From Chryseobacterium sp. ERMR1:04 (GTDB lineage Bacteria; Bacteroidota; Bacteroidia; Flavobacteriales; Weeksellaceae), in contig NZ_LIRF01000003.1 of assembly GCF_001297705.1 (NCBI RefSeq), positions 248,001 to 312,000 on the forward strand: a DNA stretch of 64,000 bases. Reading direction: 5' to 3'. Shown here one piece after another: positions 1 to 9,385 of this stretch (the first letter of the stretch is position 1; each line of letters starts with the position of its first letter). The notes beneath the pieces are model-generated. The model was given only the letters and a program-made list of their open reading frames with translations. It ran no database searches and was not told the DNA's origin. The position numbers were made by a program, and so were the translations under genes.

Positions 1-172
1 AGCATTGAAAAGATGGTATAAAATAATGTTTTCATAATCATTGTAATTCATTAAGTGGTGATGAATAAATGTACAAAAATTATATATAATTATATTGAAT
101 TTTACAAAGTATTTAGAAAATTTATTATATTTATAAAAGTAATTGTGTTTTTTTAATATAAAAATAATAAAT

Positions 173-2911
173 ATGAATTTGTTCTATTTAATTCCGGTTT
201 TTGGCGTCATTGCGTTGCTTTATACGTTTCTTCAAAGTAATTGGGTAAGCAAGCAGAATGCAGGAAATGAAAAAATGAAAATAATCAGCGGGCATATTGC
301 TGACGGTGCCATGGCTTTTTTGAAAGCTGAGTACAAAGTATTAACCTATTTTGTGATTATAGTTGCTGTTTTGTTAGCTATAATGGGAATGAACAGTTCC
401 AGTTCGCATTGGAGTATTGGGATTGCTTTTGCGATTGGAGCATTTTTCTCTGCTTTAGCGGGTTTTATTGGGATGAAAATTGCCACTAAGGCCAATGTAA
501 GAACAGCAGAGGCGGCGCGAACATCTTTATCTAAGGCGCTTAAAGTTTCATTTAGAGGCGGTTCCGTAATGGGAATGGGCGTTGCCGGATTGGCTGTGTT
601 AGGATTAGGATCACTTTTTCTAATCATTAAACAAATTTTTGCCCCAGATGCAGGAGTAGATTCCCATGAGATGGAAAGAACCATTGAAATTCTTACCGGA
701 TTTTCTCTTGGTGCCGAATCTATTGCACTTTTTGCAAGAGTAGGTGGGGGTATCTATACAAAAGCAGCTGATGTGGGGGCTGATTTGGTTGGAAAAGTAG
801 AAGCGGGAATTCCTGAAGATGATCCTAGAAATCCTGCTACAATTGCAGATAATGTAGGAGATAACGTAGGAGATGTTGCCGGGATGGGAGCCGATTTATT
901 TGGTTCTTATGTCGCGACTGTTTTAGCAACAATGGTGTTGGGAAGAGAAACGATGTCTGATGATTCATTCGGAGGTTTTGCACCGATTCTTTTGCCGATG
1001 TTAATAGCAGGAACAGGAATCATCTTTTCAATGATAGGAACCTTATTTGTTAAAATTAATGATAATGAAGGCTCGTCTATGGCAAGCGTCCAGAATGCTT
1101 TAAATCTTGGAAACTGGGGAAGCATCGTAATTACAGCGGTCGCTTCTTATTTTTTGACAACCTATATTTTACCTGAAAAAATGGTTTTAAGAGGACACGA
1201 ATTCACTAAAATGGGGGTATTCGGGGCGATAATTGTAGGATTGGTTGTGGGTACTTTAATGAGTATCATCACAGAGTATTATACGGCAATAGGAAAAAGA
1301 CCAGTGTCAAGCATTGTGAGGCAATCATCTACAGGTCATGCAACTAACATCATTGGTGGTTTAGCGGTGGGGATGGAATCTACTTTACTTCCGATCATTG
1401 TATTGGCAGGCGGAATTTATGGTTCTTACTTGTGTGCCGGATTGTATGGTGTTGCGATTGCAGCAGCAGGGATGATGGCTACTACGGCAATGCAGCTGGC
1501 TATTGATGCATTTGGACCGATTGCTGATAACGCAGGAGGAATTGCAGAAATGAGTGAACTGCCAAAAGAAGTTCGTGAAAAAACAGATATTTTGGACGCT
1601 GTAGGAAATACAACAGCAGCAACAGGAAAAGGTTTTGCGATTGCTTCTGCAGCGTTGACGGCGCTGGCTTTGTTCGCTGCTTTTGTTGGGATTGCGGGTA
1701 TCGATGGGATTGATATTTATAGAGCTGATGTGTTGGCCGGATTATTTATTGGTGGAATGATTCCGTTTATCTTTTCATCATTGGCGATTACTGCGGTTGG
1801 ACAGGCTGCTATGGCCATGGTGGAAGAAGTAAGAAGGCAGTTTCGTGAAATTCCGGGAATATTAGAAGGCAAAGCAGAACCCGAATATGAAAAATGTGTT
1901 GCGATTTCTACCGACGCCTCCATTAGAAAAATGATGTTGCCTGGAGCTATTGCGATCATTTCACCTCTTTTGATGGGATTTATTTTCGGTCCTGAAGTGT
2001 TGGGAGGCTTTTTAGCTGGAGCTACGGTTTGTGGTGTTTTAATGGGAATGTTTCAGAATAATGCCGGTGGAGCATGGGATAATGCTAAAAAATCTTTTGA
2101 AAAAGGAGTTGATATCAACGGGAAGATGTATTACAAAGGTTCAGAGCCCCATAAAGCTTCGGTAACAGGTGATACGGTGGGAGATCCGTTTAAAGATACC
2201 TCTGGGCCATCGATGAATATTTTGATCAAATTAATGTCAATTGTATCATTGGTGATTGCACCAACTTTAGCAGTCTTGCATAAAGATAAAATTGAAACGA
2301 ATAGAAAGGCTAAAATTGAAAGTTTACTTGCCATGGAGGCTGCTCATGCCAGTGCACAGGGAATGAATAATGAGACAGGCAAAGTATTGATTATTAAAGA
2401 AATTAAAGGTCATTTAAACGAGAGCGGAGATTTTGTATATGAAACAGGAAAGATCGAAGAAATAAAATTAAAAGACGGGAAAATGATTTCTCTTGGTGAT
2501 GGTAGCCAGTTATATCAAATGTACAATGCTGTAAAACAGAAAAGTAAAGCGGTTTTAGAACCGGATAATTGGTATACGATTGAGAATTTGTATTTCCAAA
2601 GTGGTTCTAGTGATTTAAAAGTAGGTTCAGATGCTCAATTAAATAATTTAGCGGAAATCTTAAATGCATATCCTGATCTGAAAGTAAAATTAGGAGGGTA
2701 TACAGATGATACCGGAAATATAGAAAGCAATCAGAAGCTATCTAATTTAAGAGCACAAACTGCAAAATTGAAATTACTGGAATTGGGCATTTCTGCAGAC
2801 AGAATAGAAGCGGAAGGCTATGGCTCTCAACATCCTGTTTGTGAAGCAAATGATACGGATGAATGTAAAGCCAAAAACAGAAGAATTGATGTAAGAGTCC
2901 TTTCTCTGTAA
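173..2911 (+). CDS. hppA: Membrane pyrophosphatase (HppA) with C-terminal OmpA-like domain
   Basis: Ion-pumping inner-membrane pyrophosphatase that couples PPi hydrolysis to cation export. Residues 1 to about 715 are the multi-helix pump. The substrate motifs are intact: [19 protein letters not shown] near 216-234 and DNAGG near 452. The [10 protein letters not shown] stretch near 478 has Ala where K+-independent enzymes have Lys, which by family knowledge marks a K+-dependent enzyme. The usual helix-6 LFESY reads LFGSY (Gly244), and helix 5 reads GAESIALF with a Glu (182) where many relatives have Ser. After a linker of about 85 residues, residues 800-912 form an OmpA-like peptidoglycan-binding domain ([25 protein letters not shown]). 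Family topology puts the C-terminus in the periplasm, so wall binding is plausible. I chose the ATG at 173 over an upstream in-frame TTG because the extension looks non-coding. Confidence 0.95.
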   Translation: MNLFYLIPVFGVIALLYTFLQSNWVSKQNAGNEKMKIISGHIADGAMAFLKAEYKVLTYFVIIVAVLLAIMGMNSSSSHWSIGIAFAIGAFFSALAGFIGMKIATKANVRTAEAARTSLSKALKVSFRGGSVMGMGVAGLAVLGLGSLFLIIKQIFAPDAGVDSHEMERTIEILTGFSLGAESIALFARVGGGIYTKAADVGADLVGKVEAGIPEDDPRNPATIADNVGDNVGDVAGMGADLFGSYVATVLATMVLGRETMSDDSFGGFAPILLPMLIAGTGIIFSMIGTLFVKINDNEGSSMASVQNALNLGNWGSIVITAVASYFLTTYILPEKMVLRGHEFTKMGVFGAIIVGLVVGTLMSIITEYYTAIGKRPVSSIVRQSSTGHATNIIGGLAVGMESTLLPIIVLAGGIYGSYLCAGLYGVAIAAAGMMATTAMQLAIDAFGPIADNAGGIAEMSELPKEVREKTDILDAVGNTTAATGKGFAIASAALTALALFAAFVGIAGIDGIDIYRADVLAGLFIGGMIPFIFSSLAITAVGQAAMAMVEEVRRQFREIPGILEGKAEPEYEKCVAISTDASIRKMMLPGAIAIISPLLMGFIFGPEVLGGFLAGATVCGVLMGMFQNNAGGAWDNAKKSFEKGVDINGKMYYKGSEPHKASVTGDTVGDPFKDTSGPSMNILIKLMSIVSLVIAPTLAVLHKDKIETNRKAKIESLLAMEAAHASAQGMNNETGKVLIIKEIKGHLNESGDFVYETGKIEEIKLKDGKMISLGDGSQLYQMYNAVKQKSKAVLEPDNWYTIENLYFQSGSSDLKVGSDAQLNNLAEILNAYPDLKVKLGGYTDDTGNIESNQKLSNLRAQTAKLKLLELGISADRIEAEGYGSQHPVCEANDTDECKAKNRRIDVRVLSL

Positions 2912-2937
2912 ATAGATTGATTTCAAAACATATAATT

Positions 2938-2965
2938 AAAGCACTGCAATAAGCGGTGCTTTTTC
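2938..2965 (+). terminator. Intrinsic terminator of hppA
   Basis: A 10-bp stem (AAAGCACTGC with GCGGTGCTTT, one T-G wobble) with an AATAA loop runs into a T-tract 27 bases after the hppA stop. Confidence 0.8.
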
Positions 2966-2970
2966 ATACT

Positions 2971-3073
2971 TAATCATCTGTGAAAATCTGCGAGATCTGT
3001 GGGAGAAAAAAATAGTGACAATTTTAACTAAGATTTTAATAATGAGGAGATTGCTTCGTTCCTCGCAATGACA
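2971..3073. repeat. Dispersed intergenic repeat material
   Basis: Non-coding sequence between hppA and the convergent aminotransferase. It contains AAAATCTGCGAGA, found again near 53815, followed by a block with TTGCTTCG and CCTCGCAATGAC that can fold on itself (TTGC/GCAA). Both resemble intergenic repeat types I remember from flavobacterial genomes. The second copy of the first word is the direct evidence; the rest is recall. Confidence 0.4.
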
Positions 3074-3079
3074 AATAAA

Positions 3080-4219
3080 CTACAAATTTTTCCTTAAATA
3101 TTCCAACGCCTGAATAATAACTTCATCTTTTTTACCAAAGCTAAAACGTACATAGTCAGAGTTTTGTCTTGAGTTATAAAACGCAGAGAGAGGAAGGCAG
3201 GAAACCTTCTTTTCAATGGTCAGCCATTTTGAAAATTCTACATCGGTCATCGTTTTAGAAATTTTCCTGAAATTAACAACTTGAAAGATGCTTCCTTCTG
3301 CTTTTTGTTCAACTTCAAAAGGGGTGTCTTTAATCAATTCATTAAAAATATCCCTTTTATTTTGCATGAGTTGTTGTGTTTCTGAAGGGTTAAAAATGGC
3401 CAAATATTTTGCTAAAGCATATTGAGCAGGTGCATTGGCGCTGTAAGAGATATATTGTTGATGACATCTGAATTTTGAAGTTAATTCTTTGGGAGTTAAT
3501 AAGTAACTTACTTTCCAGCCAGTGGTATGAAACATTTTGCCAAAGGAAAAAATACAGAACGTTCTTTTCTTTAATTCGGGGTGTAGAAATGAACTGTAAT
3601 GTTCAATACCATCATAGCAAAAAGTGTCGTAAATCTCTTCGGAAATCAGATAGATCTCTTGATCTTTTATCAGTTCATACAATTGATTCCAATCTGCTTT
3701 AGACCAGATTTTTCCTGTTGGGTTTTGTGGAGAATTGACAATAATTGCTTTTGTTTTTTGTGAAATGCAATTTTGAAGTTTCTCCCAGTTTATGGCAAAA
3801 TCATTGTCAAGGTCATAATACACCGGGACTCCACCATTTAACACAATCGAAGGAGCATAGGTGTAATAAGAAGGCTGTATTACAATCACTTCATCTCCTT
3901 GATTTAAAATGCTTTTAAGGGAAGTATATAAAGCAAAGGTTGCACATGGGACAATGGTTACTTCATTTTCATTCAGTTGAATACTGTTTTTCCGTTTAGC
4001 ATTATATTGAATTATATTTTCAATCAGCAGAGGATTTCCTGCAAGTGGCTCATAATTATGGTTGTTAAGATCAGCGGCTTCTTTTAAATACTGTTTTAAA
4101 CGATCATCAATTTCAAAATCGGGTAATCCTAAAGAGAGATCAAAACTGTTGTGCTTCGAGGCAAGCTCTGCCATATCGGTAAAAAAAGAGTAATGTGTAA
4201 ATCCGTAAATATTTTCCAT
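3080..4219 (-). CDS. PLP-dependent class I/II aminotransferase (methionine aminotransferase-like)
   Basis: Fold-type I aminotransferase of 379 residues, close in layout to the YbdL-type enzymes that transaminate methionine and aromatic amino acids. Visible motifs are NSPQNPTG (162-169), ISEEIYD (192-198) and the PLP-binding lysine in FSFGKMFHTTGW (Lys228). The C-terminal YVRFSFGKK supplies the Arg that binds the substrate carboxylate. It is cytoplasmic and monocistronic, convergent with hppA and divergent from the M28 peptidase gene. A TATATTTG -7 element lies on the minus strand at 4244-4237. The exact substrate is an inference. Confidence 0.88.
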   Translation of the reverse strand: MENIYGFTHYSFFTDMAELASKHNSFDLSLGLPDFEIDDRLKQYLKEAADLNNHNYEPLAGNPLLIENIIQYNAKRKNSIQLNENEVTIVPCATFALYTSLKSILNQGDEVIVIQPSYYTYAPSIVLNGGVPVYYDLDNDFAINWEKLQNCISQKTKAIIVNSPQNPTGKIWSKADWNQLYELIKDQEIYLISEEIYDTFCYDGIEHYSSFLHPELKKRTFCIFSFGKMFHTTGWKVSYLLTPKELTSKFRCHQQYISYSANAPAQYALAKYLAIFNPSETQQLMQNKRDIFNELIKDTPFEVEQKAEGSIFQVVNFRKISKTMTDVEFSKWLTIEKKVSCLPLSAFYNSRQNSDYVRFSFGKKDEVIIQALEYLRKNL

Positions 4220-4307
4220 GTATTGTGCATTTAAATCAAATATATGAAAAATTGTAATCCGTTACAGATTAAATAAATTTTGTTATTTTTAAGCAAATTA
4301 TTCTAGA

Positions 4308-5360
4308 ATGAAAAAACTACTTATACCATTATTTTCTGTTGCATTACTGGTAAGTTGTGGAACGTCAAAAGTTTCAAATGATACTGCGAAACCGGAAGGA
4401 TCTGCGAGTACTGTTGCAAAAGGAGATAAGGCTTTTCTTGCTGCTTATAAGATGATTAGTGCAGATAACCTAAAGAAGAACTTATATGTGATTGCTTCTG
4501 ATGAAATGGGCGGAAGAGATACCGGAAGTCCCGGACAGAAAAAAGCGGGAGAGTATATGATCAATTACTATAAAAGCTTAGGAATCTCTTATCCGAAGAC
4601 ATTAGGGTCTTATTATCAAAAAGTCCCGTCAGATTTTATGAAGAAAAGAGGTGGTGGAAACCTTCCTGATTCTGAAAATATTCTGGCCTTTATCGAAGGA
4701 ACAGAAAAGCCGGATGAGATTGTTGTAGTTTCTGCACACTACGATCATGTGGGCACAAAGAATGGAGTAGTTTATAACGGAGCTGATGATGACGGAAGCG
4801 GAACGGTTGGCGTAATGGAGATTGCAAAGGCGTTTCAGAGTGCTAAAAAGGCAGGAAACGGTCCCAAGAGATCTATTCTGTTTCTTCATGTAACAGGAGA
4901 AGAGCACGGCCTGTTTGGATCTGAATATTATACGGATAATCCGGTGTTTCCTTTAGCGAATACAGTTGTAGATTTAAACATCGATATGATTGGTCGTGAT
5001 GACCCTGAGAACAGAGGGAAACAGTACGTGTATGTTATTGGTTCTGAAATGTTAAGCGCTCAGTTAAAAGTGATTAATGAAGCGGCAAACAAGAGAACGA
5101 ATAATCTGGAACTGAATTATAAATATGATGATCCTAAGGACCCGGAACAATTGTATTACAGGTCAGATCATTACAATTTTGCGAAAAACAATGTGCCTGT
5201 AGCATTCTTCTTTGACGGTATTCATGAAGACTACCACAAGCCAACGGATAAGCCGGATAAAATAGATTATCCTTTGTTACAAAAAAGAACACAATTGGTA
5301 TTTGCAACCGCTTGGGAAATAGCGAATAGAGCAGATAGAATTGTAGTTGATAAAAAATAA
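4308..5360 (+). CDS. M28 family zinc aminopeptidase lipoprotein
   Basis: Exported lipoprotein with lipobox LLVSC (Cys17) followed by a di-zinc M28 peptidase domain. The metal ligands and catalytic residues are visible: AHYDH (His144, Asp146), NGADDDGSG (Asp160), TGEEHG (Glu198/199), NIDMIGR (Asp226), and a final His in the GIHEDYHKPTD segment. It should cleave N-terminal residues or short peptides at the cell envelope. The length of 350 residues is normal for Bacteroidota members that lack a PA domain insert. It is monocistronic with its own terminator. Confidence 0.93.
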   Translation: MKKLLIPLFSVALLVSCGTSKVSNDTAKPEGSASTVAKGDKAFLAAYKMISADNLKKNLYVIASDEMGGRDTGSPGQKKAGEYMINYYKSLGISYPKTLGSYYQKVPSDFMKKRGGGNLPDSENILAFIEGTEKPDEIVVVSAHYDHVGTKNGVVYNGADDDGSGTVGVMEIAKAFQSAKKAGNGPKRSILFLHVTGEEHGLFGSEYYTDNPVFPLANTVVDLNIDMIGRDDPENRGKQYVYVIGSEMLSAQLKVINEAANKRTNNLELNYKYDDPKDPEQLYYRSDHYNFAKNNVPVAFFFDGIHEDYHKPTDKPDKIDYPLLQKRTQLVFATAWEIANRADRIVVDKK

Positions 5361-5394
5361 TTGATACTTTTTTTATCAGTGAAAAAATACAAGT

Positions 5395-5429
5395 AAGCCT
5401 ATAGGATATAGAATCTTATAGGCTTTTAT
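5395..5429 (+). terminator. Intrinsic terminator of M28 peptidase gene
   Basis: A perfect 9-bp stem, AAGCCTATA/TATAGGCTT, is followed by TTTATT, 35 bases after the stop. Confidence 0.75.
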
Positions 5430-5451
5430 TAAAGTTATAATTAAAGGACTA

Positions 5452-5952
5452 ATGATTTACGCTTTCGATACCTACTATTACGATGATTACGCCAATACGA
5501 TCTGTATTGCTTTTGAAGATTGGACTTCTGAAATAGAAACCGAAATTTTCAGTGAGAAGACAGAAATCACTTCCGATTATGAAAGCGGTGCATTCTACAA
5601 AAGAGAGCTGCCTTGTATTGTAAGTTTATTACAAAAAATTGAACTTAAAGAAGGCGATTGTATCATTGTTGACGGCTATGTAACGTTGGATAATGATGGT
5701 AAAATAGGATTGGGTGGCTATTTGTATGAAGCGCTAGACCAAAAATATCCAATCATTGGGATTGCTAAAAATGAATTCACAACTCCCGATTCTCAAAGAA
5801 GAAATATTTACAGAGGAGAAAGTAAAACCCCTCTGTTTGCGACCAGTAAAGGAACTGATGTAGATGAAGTGAAAAGTAACGTAGAAAAAATGCACGGCCC
5901 CTACAGAATGCCGACTTTACTTAAAAAGCTTGATCAATTGACCAGAGAATAG
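5452..5952 (+). CDS. Endonuclease V-like protein
   Basis: A 166-residue protein that I align to the endonuclease V (deoxyinosine 3' endonuclease) core. The three acidic metal ligands have counterparts: Asp6 in MIYAFD, Glu52 in YKRELPCIVSLL (compare FREYPALL), and Asp74 in IIVDGYV. GIAK (103-106) matches the GVAK segment of the family. It is shorter than E. coli Nfi (about 220 residues) and lacks the N-terminal strand region and the PYVSGF-type wedge, so its substrate may differ. It sits between two terminated units and probably has its own promoter. Confidence 0.72.
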   Translation: MIYAFDTYYYDDYANTICIAFEDWTSEIETEIFSEKTEITSDYESGAFYKRELPCIVSLLQKIELKEGDCIIVDGYVTLDNDGKIGLGGYLYEALDQKYPIIGIAKNEFTTPDSQRRNIYRGESKTPLFATSKGTDVDEVKSNVEKMHGPYRMPTLLKKLDQLTRE

Positions 5953-5996
5953 AAATATTCCTTTGTTTTGATTCAAAAATAAAATACTGCTCAAAA

Positions 5997-6028
5997 ATAT
6001 ACCGATTGGTATATTTTATTTATCTTTG
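5997..6028 (+). promoter_or_regulatory. Palindromic operator O1 overlapping a promoter
   Basis: The palindrome ATATACCGATTGGTATAT (5997-6014) lies just upstream of a perfect -7 element TATCTTTG (6021-6028), in the -33 position where no TTG is correctly spaced. The arms ATATACC/GGTATAT resemble TetR-family operators. Repression by blocking polymerase is an inference. Confidence 0.7.
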
Positions 6029-6104
6029 TATCATCAATTTAATTCTGCCTCCTAATTTTATGGTGAAGACAGAATTTAAAAGTAAAAATTTTTTTTAATT
6101 AAAA

Positions 6105-6122
6105 ATATACCGATAGGTATAT
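6105..6122 (+). promoter_or_regulatory. Palindromic operator O2
   Basis: ATATACCGATAGGTATAT is a second copy of O1 (17 of 18 bases equal), 108 bp downstream and ending 18 bp before the thiolase start. It falls in the expected 5' untranslated region. The stretch between O1 and O2 holds only a 12-codon ATG frame at 6060-6098 with no independent support. Confidence 0.7.
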
Positions 6123-6140
6123 TTAAAAAATAAATTAATT

Positions 6141-7316
6141 ATGAAAGAAGTATTTATTGTTGCCGCAAAACGTACCCCAATTGGCGGTTTTATGGGCAAC
6201 TTATCAAGTTTTACAGCATCACAATTGGGAGCAGCTGCCATTCAAAATGCTTACGAGAGTATTGCGCTGTCTCCCGAATATGTAAACAGTGTTTATATGG
6301 GGAATGTATTGAGTGCGGGGTTGGGTCAGGCACCCGCAAGACAGGCAGCTATCTTTTCAAAGATTCCGGTTGATAAAGATGCAACCACCATTAATAAAGT
6401 CTGTGCTTCAGGAATGAAAGCCACGACGTTGGGCGCACAACAGATTCAGCTTGGGTTGGAGGATGTTGTAGTCACTGGCGGTATGGAAAGCATGAGCAAC
6501 GTTCCTCATTATTCCCATTTGCGTAATGGCAAAAAATTAGGAGATTCAATCCTGACAGACGGACTGATCAAAGACGGGCTTTGGGATGTATACAATGATT
6601 TCCATATGGGAAGTGCTGCCGAATTGGGTGTAAAAAAATACGGACATACAAGAGAGCAGTTAGACGATTACGCTTTACATTCTTACAAAAAAGCTCAGGA
6701 AGCGACTGATAATAATAAATTTAAAAATGAACTGATTTCAATATCCGTTGAAGGTAAAAAAGACAGCACAATAGTAGATAGAGATGAAGACATCGACAAA
6801 CTTATTCCTGAAAAAGTCTCACAACTAAAACCCGCTTTTGAAAAAGAAGGATCACTAACAGCTGCTAATTCCAGCAACCTGAATGACGGAGCCGCCGTTT
6901 TGATATTGGCATCCGCCGAAGCGGTAGAAAAGCACAATCTAAAACCTTTAGCTAAAATTATTGCTTATGCAGATGCCGCTCAGGCTCCGGAATGGTTTAC
7001 CACTTCGCCGTCTATTGCGATAACAAAAGCATTGCAACAGGCGGGTCTTAGCTTAGAGGAGATCGATTATTTTGAGATCAATGAAGCCTATGCTTCGGTG
7101 ATATTATCCAATCAGCAGATTCTGGGCTACGACCTAAATAAAGTAAATGTATATGGCGGAGCGGTTGCACTGGGGCATCCTATCGGAGCGTCAGGAGCCA
7201 GAATCATTGTGACGTTACTCAATGTATTGCGCCAGGAAAAAGGTAGATACGGACTTGCAGCAATTTGCAACGGTGGAGGTGGTGCTTCAGCTATTATCAT
7301 CGAAAATATAGACTGA
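6141..7316 (+). CDS. Acetyl-CoA C-acetyltransferase (thiolase)
   Basis: A 391-residue thiolase II that condenses two acetyl-CoA or cleaves acetoacetyl-CoA. The acylated cysteine is Cys88 in INKVCASGMKA. The second catalytic set is visible as GGAVALGHPIGASG and AICNGGGGAS (Cys near 376). A second thiolase occurs at 47804-48982 in a beta-oxidation operon. This one is instead linked to a dihydrolipoyl dehydrogenase 59 bases downstream and lies under the two palindromic operators, which suggests control by acyl-CoA or branched-chain catabolic signals. Confidence 0.95.
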   Translation: MKEVFIVAAKRTPIGGFMGNLSSFTASQLGAAAIQNAYESIALSPEYVNSVYMGNVLSAGLGQAPARQAAIFSKIPVDKDATTINKVCASGMKATTLGAQQIQLGLEDVVVTGGMESMSNVPHYSHLRNGKKLGDSILTDGLIKDGLWDVYNDFHMGSAAELGVKKYGHTREQLDDYALHSYKKAQEATDNNKFKNELISISVEGKKDSTIVDRDEDIDKLIPEKVSQLKPAFEKEGSLTAANSSNLNDGAAVLILASAEAVEKHNLKPLAKIIAYADAAQAPEWFTTSPSIAITKALQQAGLSLEEIDYFEINEAYASVILSNQQILGYDLNKVNVYGGAVALGHPIGASGARIIVTLLNVLRQEKGRYGLAAICNGGGGASAIIIENID

Positions 7317-7375
7317 TATATAATTAACCACCATCACATTTACCTAAATATAATCATCTAAAATACTATAAAGAA

Positions 7376-8779
7376 ATGGAACAATATGATTTGGCCGTAA
7401 TCGGCTCAGGTCCGGGAGGCTATGTCGCTGCTATACGAAGCGCTCAATTAGGCTATAAAACGCTTCTTATTGAAAAATATGACACATTGGGAGGTGCATG
7501 TACTAATGTGGGCTGTATTCCCACAAAAACACTATTAGACAGCACGCATCATTATCATGATGCTGTACATAAGTTTAAAGCTCACGGTATTGATCTGGAT
7601 TCCGTTCAACTTAATTTTGATCAGATGTACAAAAGAAAAACAGAGGTTGTTCTCAAAAACACCCAAGGCTTGGATTATCTGATGAAAAAGAATAAAATAA
7701 CCTGTATGCAGGGAACTGCTTCTTTTGTAGACCATTCAACTTTAAAAATAACGGCAGAGGATGAATCTTTTATAACAATTAAAGCAGACCGGTATATTAT
7801 TGCTACGGGATCTAAACCTGCTTCTATTCCGGGAATTATCATTGATAAAAAAAGAATTATCTCTTCCACTGAAGCTCTATCTCTCCAAGAGCAGCCCAAA
7901 AGCATGATCATTATTGGCGGCGGTGTTATAGGAGTAGAAATGGCTTCTATTTTTAACAGAATGGGAACTCAGGTAACCATTCTGGAATATGCCGACCAGC
8001 TGATCGCCAATATGGATCATGATTTAGGGAGTAACTTAAAGAAGATTTTAACAAAAGAAGGAATTGAAATTCATCTTCAACAGTCTGTTTATAAAGCTGA
8101 AAATGTAGGAGATTATGCAAAAGTTGGCTTTAAAGATAAAAATGGAGCGGAACAAGAGTTAGAAGCTGAGTATGTTCTGATGGCAGTCGGCCGAAAAGCC
8201 AATACCCAAAATTTAGGCCTCGAAAATACGGATGTACAGCTGGACCAAAGAGGAATGGTTATCGTTAATGAAGAACTTCAAACCAATGTCCCAAATATCT
8301 ATGCCATCGGAGATGTCATCGGCGGAGCGATGTTAGCGCACAAAGCCGAAGAAGAAGCCGTATTTGTGGTTGAAAGAATTAATGGACAAAAACCACATAT
8401 TCATTATCACCGAATTCCTTCTGTAGTATACACTTGGCCGGAAGTGGCGTCTGTGGGTTCTACAGAAGAAGAATTAAAACAAAAAGGAGTTGAGTATAGC
8501 ATTGGGAAGTTTCCTTTTTCTGCCAATGCAAGAGCCCGCGCAGGAATGGATACCGAAGGTTTTGTAAAAGTATTGACAGATCCAAAATATGGCGAATTAT
8601 TGGGCGTTCACATTATTGGAGCCAGAGCAGCAGATCTTATTGCACAGGCAGTTGTGGGATTGGAGTATGAAGTAACTGCAAACGATATGGCCAGAATGTC
8701 TTATGCACATCCTACGTACGCCGAGGTATTGAAAGAAGCCTACACTATTGCCTCAGGGCGACCTTCTCTTAATATTTAA
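7376..8779 (+). CDS. lpdA: Dihydrolipoyl dehydrogenase (E3)
   Basis: FAD flavoprotein disulfide reductase of 467 residues that reoxidises dihydrolipoamide of 2-oxoacid dehydrogenase complexes with NAD+. It shows the FAD-binding GSGPGGYVAA (10-19), the redox-active pair in GGACTNVGCIPTK (Cys42 and Cys47), a second nucleotide motif IIIGGGVIGVEMAS, the GDV FAD motif (AIGDVIGGAMLAH), and the C-terminal catalytic YAHPTYAEVLKEA His-Glu pair. It follows the thiolase in the same direction and is probably co-transcribed. No E1 or E2 gene is in the window, so the complex it serves is unknown. Confidence 0.95.
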   Translation: MEQYDLAVIGSGPGGYVAAIRSAQLGYKTLLIEKYDTLGGACTNVGCIPTKTLLDSTHHYHDAVHKFKAHGIDLDSVQLNFDQMYKRKTEVVLKNTQGLDYLMKKNKITCMQGTASFVDHSTLKITAEDESFITIKADRYIIATGSKPASIPGIIIDKKRIISSTEALSLQEQPKSMIIIGGGVIGVEMASIFNRMGTQVTILEYADQLIANMDHDLGSNLKKILTKEGIEIHLQQSVYKAENVGDYAKVGFKDKNGAEQELEAEYVLMAVGRKANTQNLGLENTDVQLDQRGMVIVNEELQTNVPNIYAIGDVIGGAMLAHKAEEEAVFVVERINGQKPHIHYHRIPSVVYTWPEVASVGSTEEELKQKGVEYSIGKFPFSANARARAGMDTEGFVKVLTDPKYGELLGVHIIGARAADLIAQAVVGLEYEVTANDMARMSYAHPTYAEVLKEAYTIASGRPSLNI

Positions 8780-8873
8780 AACCTCTGTGAGTTCTTATTT
8801 AAGACAAAAGAAAAAGTATAAGAATTCAAACCAAAATATACAATTGCTTATTTTTGTGGTTAATAAAAATTAC

Positions 8874-9266
8874 ATGATCAAACTAAAATACATTATCCTT
8901 TACGTAGAAGACGTACAGAAGTCGATGAACTTTTACAAAAACACCTTTGATTTCGAGATTAAATTTATCACTCCGGAAAACGATTATGGAGAATTAATTT
9001 CAGGAGAAACCACACTTTCTTTCGCTTCGTTAGAGCTTGCGGGTTCAAATATTAAAAAAGGATTTTTAGCATCTAAAACAGTTGATAAGCCTTTCGGAAT
9101 AGAGCTGGGTTTTGTAACCGATGACGTAAAAGCTTTAGTTGAAAAATCTATAGCCAATGGCGCTTCCTTATACGAAGAAATCACCGTAAAACCTTGGGGA
9201 CAAACAACGGCTTATATAAAGGATATTGATAATTATTTAGTTGAGATCTGCACAGAAATTCAATAA
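8874..9266 (+). CDS. VOC family protein (glyoxalase/bleomycin-resistance fold)
   Basis: A small cytoplasmic protein of 130 residues with the paired beta-alpha-beta-beta-beta modules of the vicinal oxygen chelate superfamily: YIILYVEDVQKSMNFYKNTF at the N-terminus, and IELGFVTDDVKALVEK with TTAYIKDIDNYLVEICTE at the C-terminus. The terminal Glu is a typical metal ligand. The ATG at 8874 is chosen because TATTTTTG, a -7 element, sits at 8849-8856 and the reading frame upstream of it overlaps lpdA with unlikely sequence. The substrate cannot be predicted. Confidence 0.85.
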   Translation: MIKLKYIILYVEDVQKSMNFYKNTFDFEIKFITPENDYGELISGETTLSFASLELAGSNIKKGFLASKTVDKPFGIELGFVTDDVKALVEKSIANGASLYEEITVKPWGQTTAYIKDIDNYLVEICTEIQ

Positions 9267-9326
9267 AATACTATTTCGCCAATAGTAAGGTACCCAACAT
9301 GCAATAGATGGTGTGGTAAAATAATG

Positions 9327-9366
9327 AGTGTGTTTCGTCATATCCAATACAACGAAACACACTTTT
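9327..9366 (+). terminator. Intrinsic terminator of VOC gene
   Basis: A perfect 12-bp stem, AGTGTGTTTCGT/ACGAAACACACT, is followed by TTT. It lies between the VOC gene and the convergent Rid gene. Confidence 0.75.
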
Positions 9367-9385
9367 GTGTTTACTGTCAGTCAGA

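Noticed and set aside
346..684. Long minus-strand frames inside hppA and similar antisense frames in uvrA, tamL and fadB
   Set aside because: They mirror codon bias of well-supported genes, have no promoters and give low-complexity proteins.
6060..6098. 12-codon ATG frame between the two operators as a leader peptide
   Set aside because: No codon pattern or attenuator hairpin supports it.
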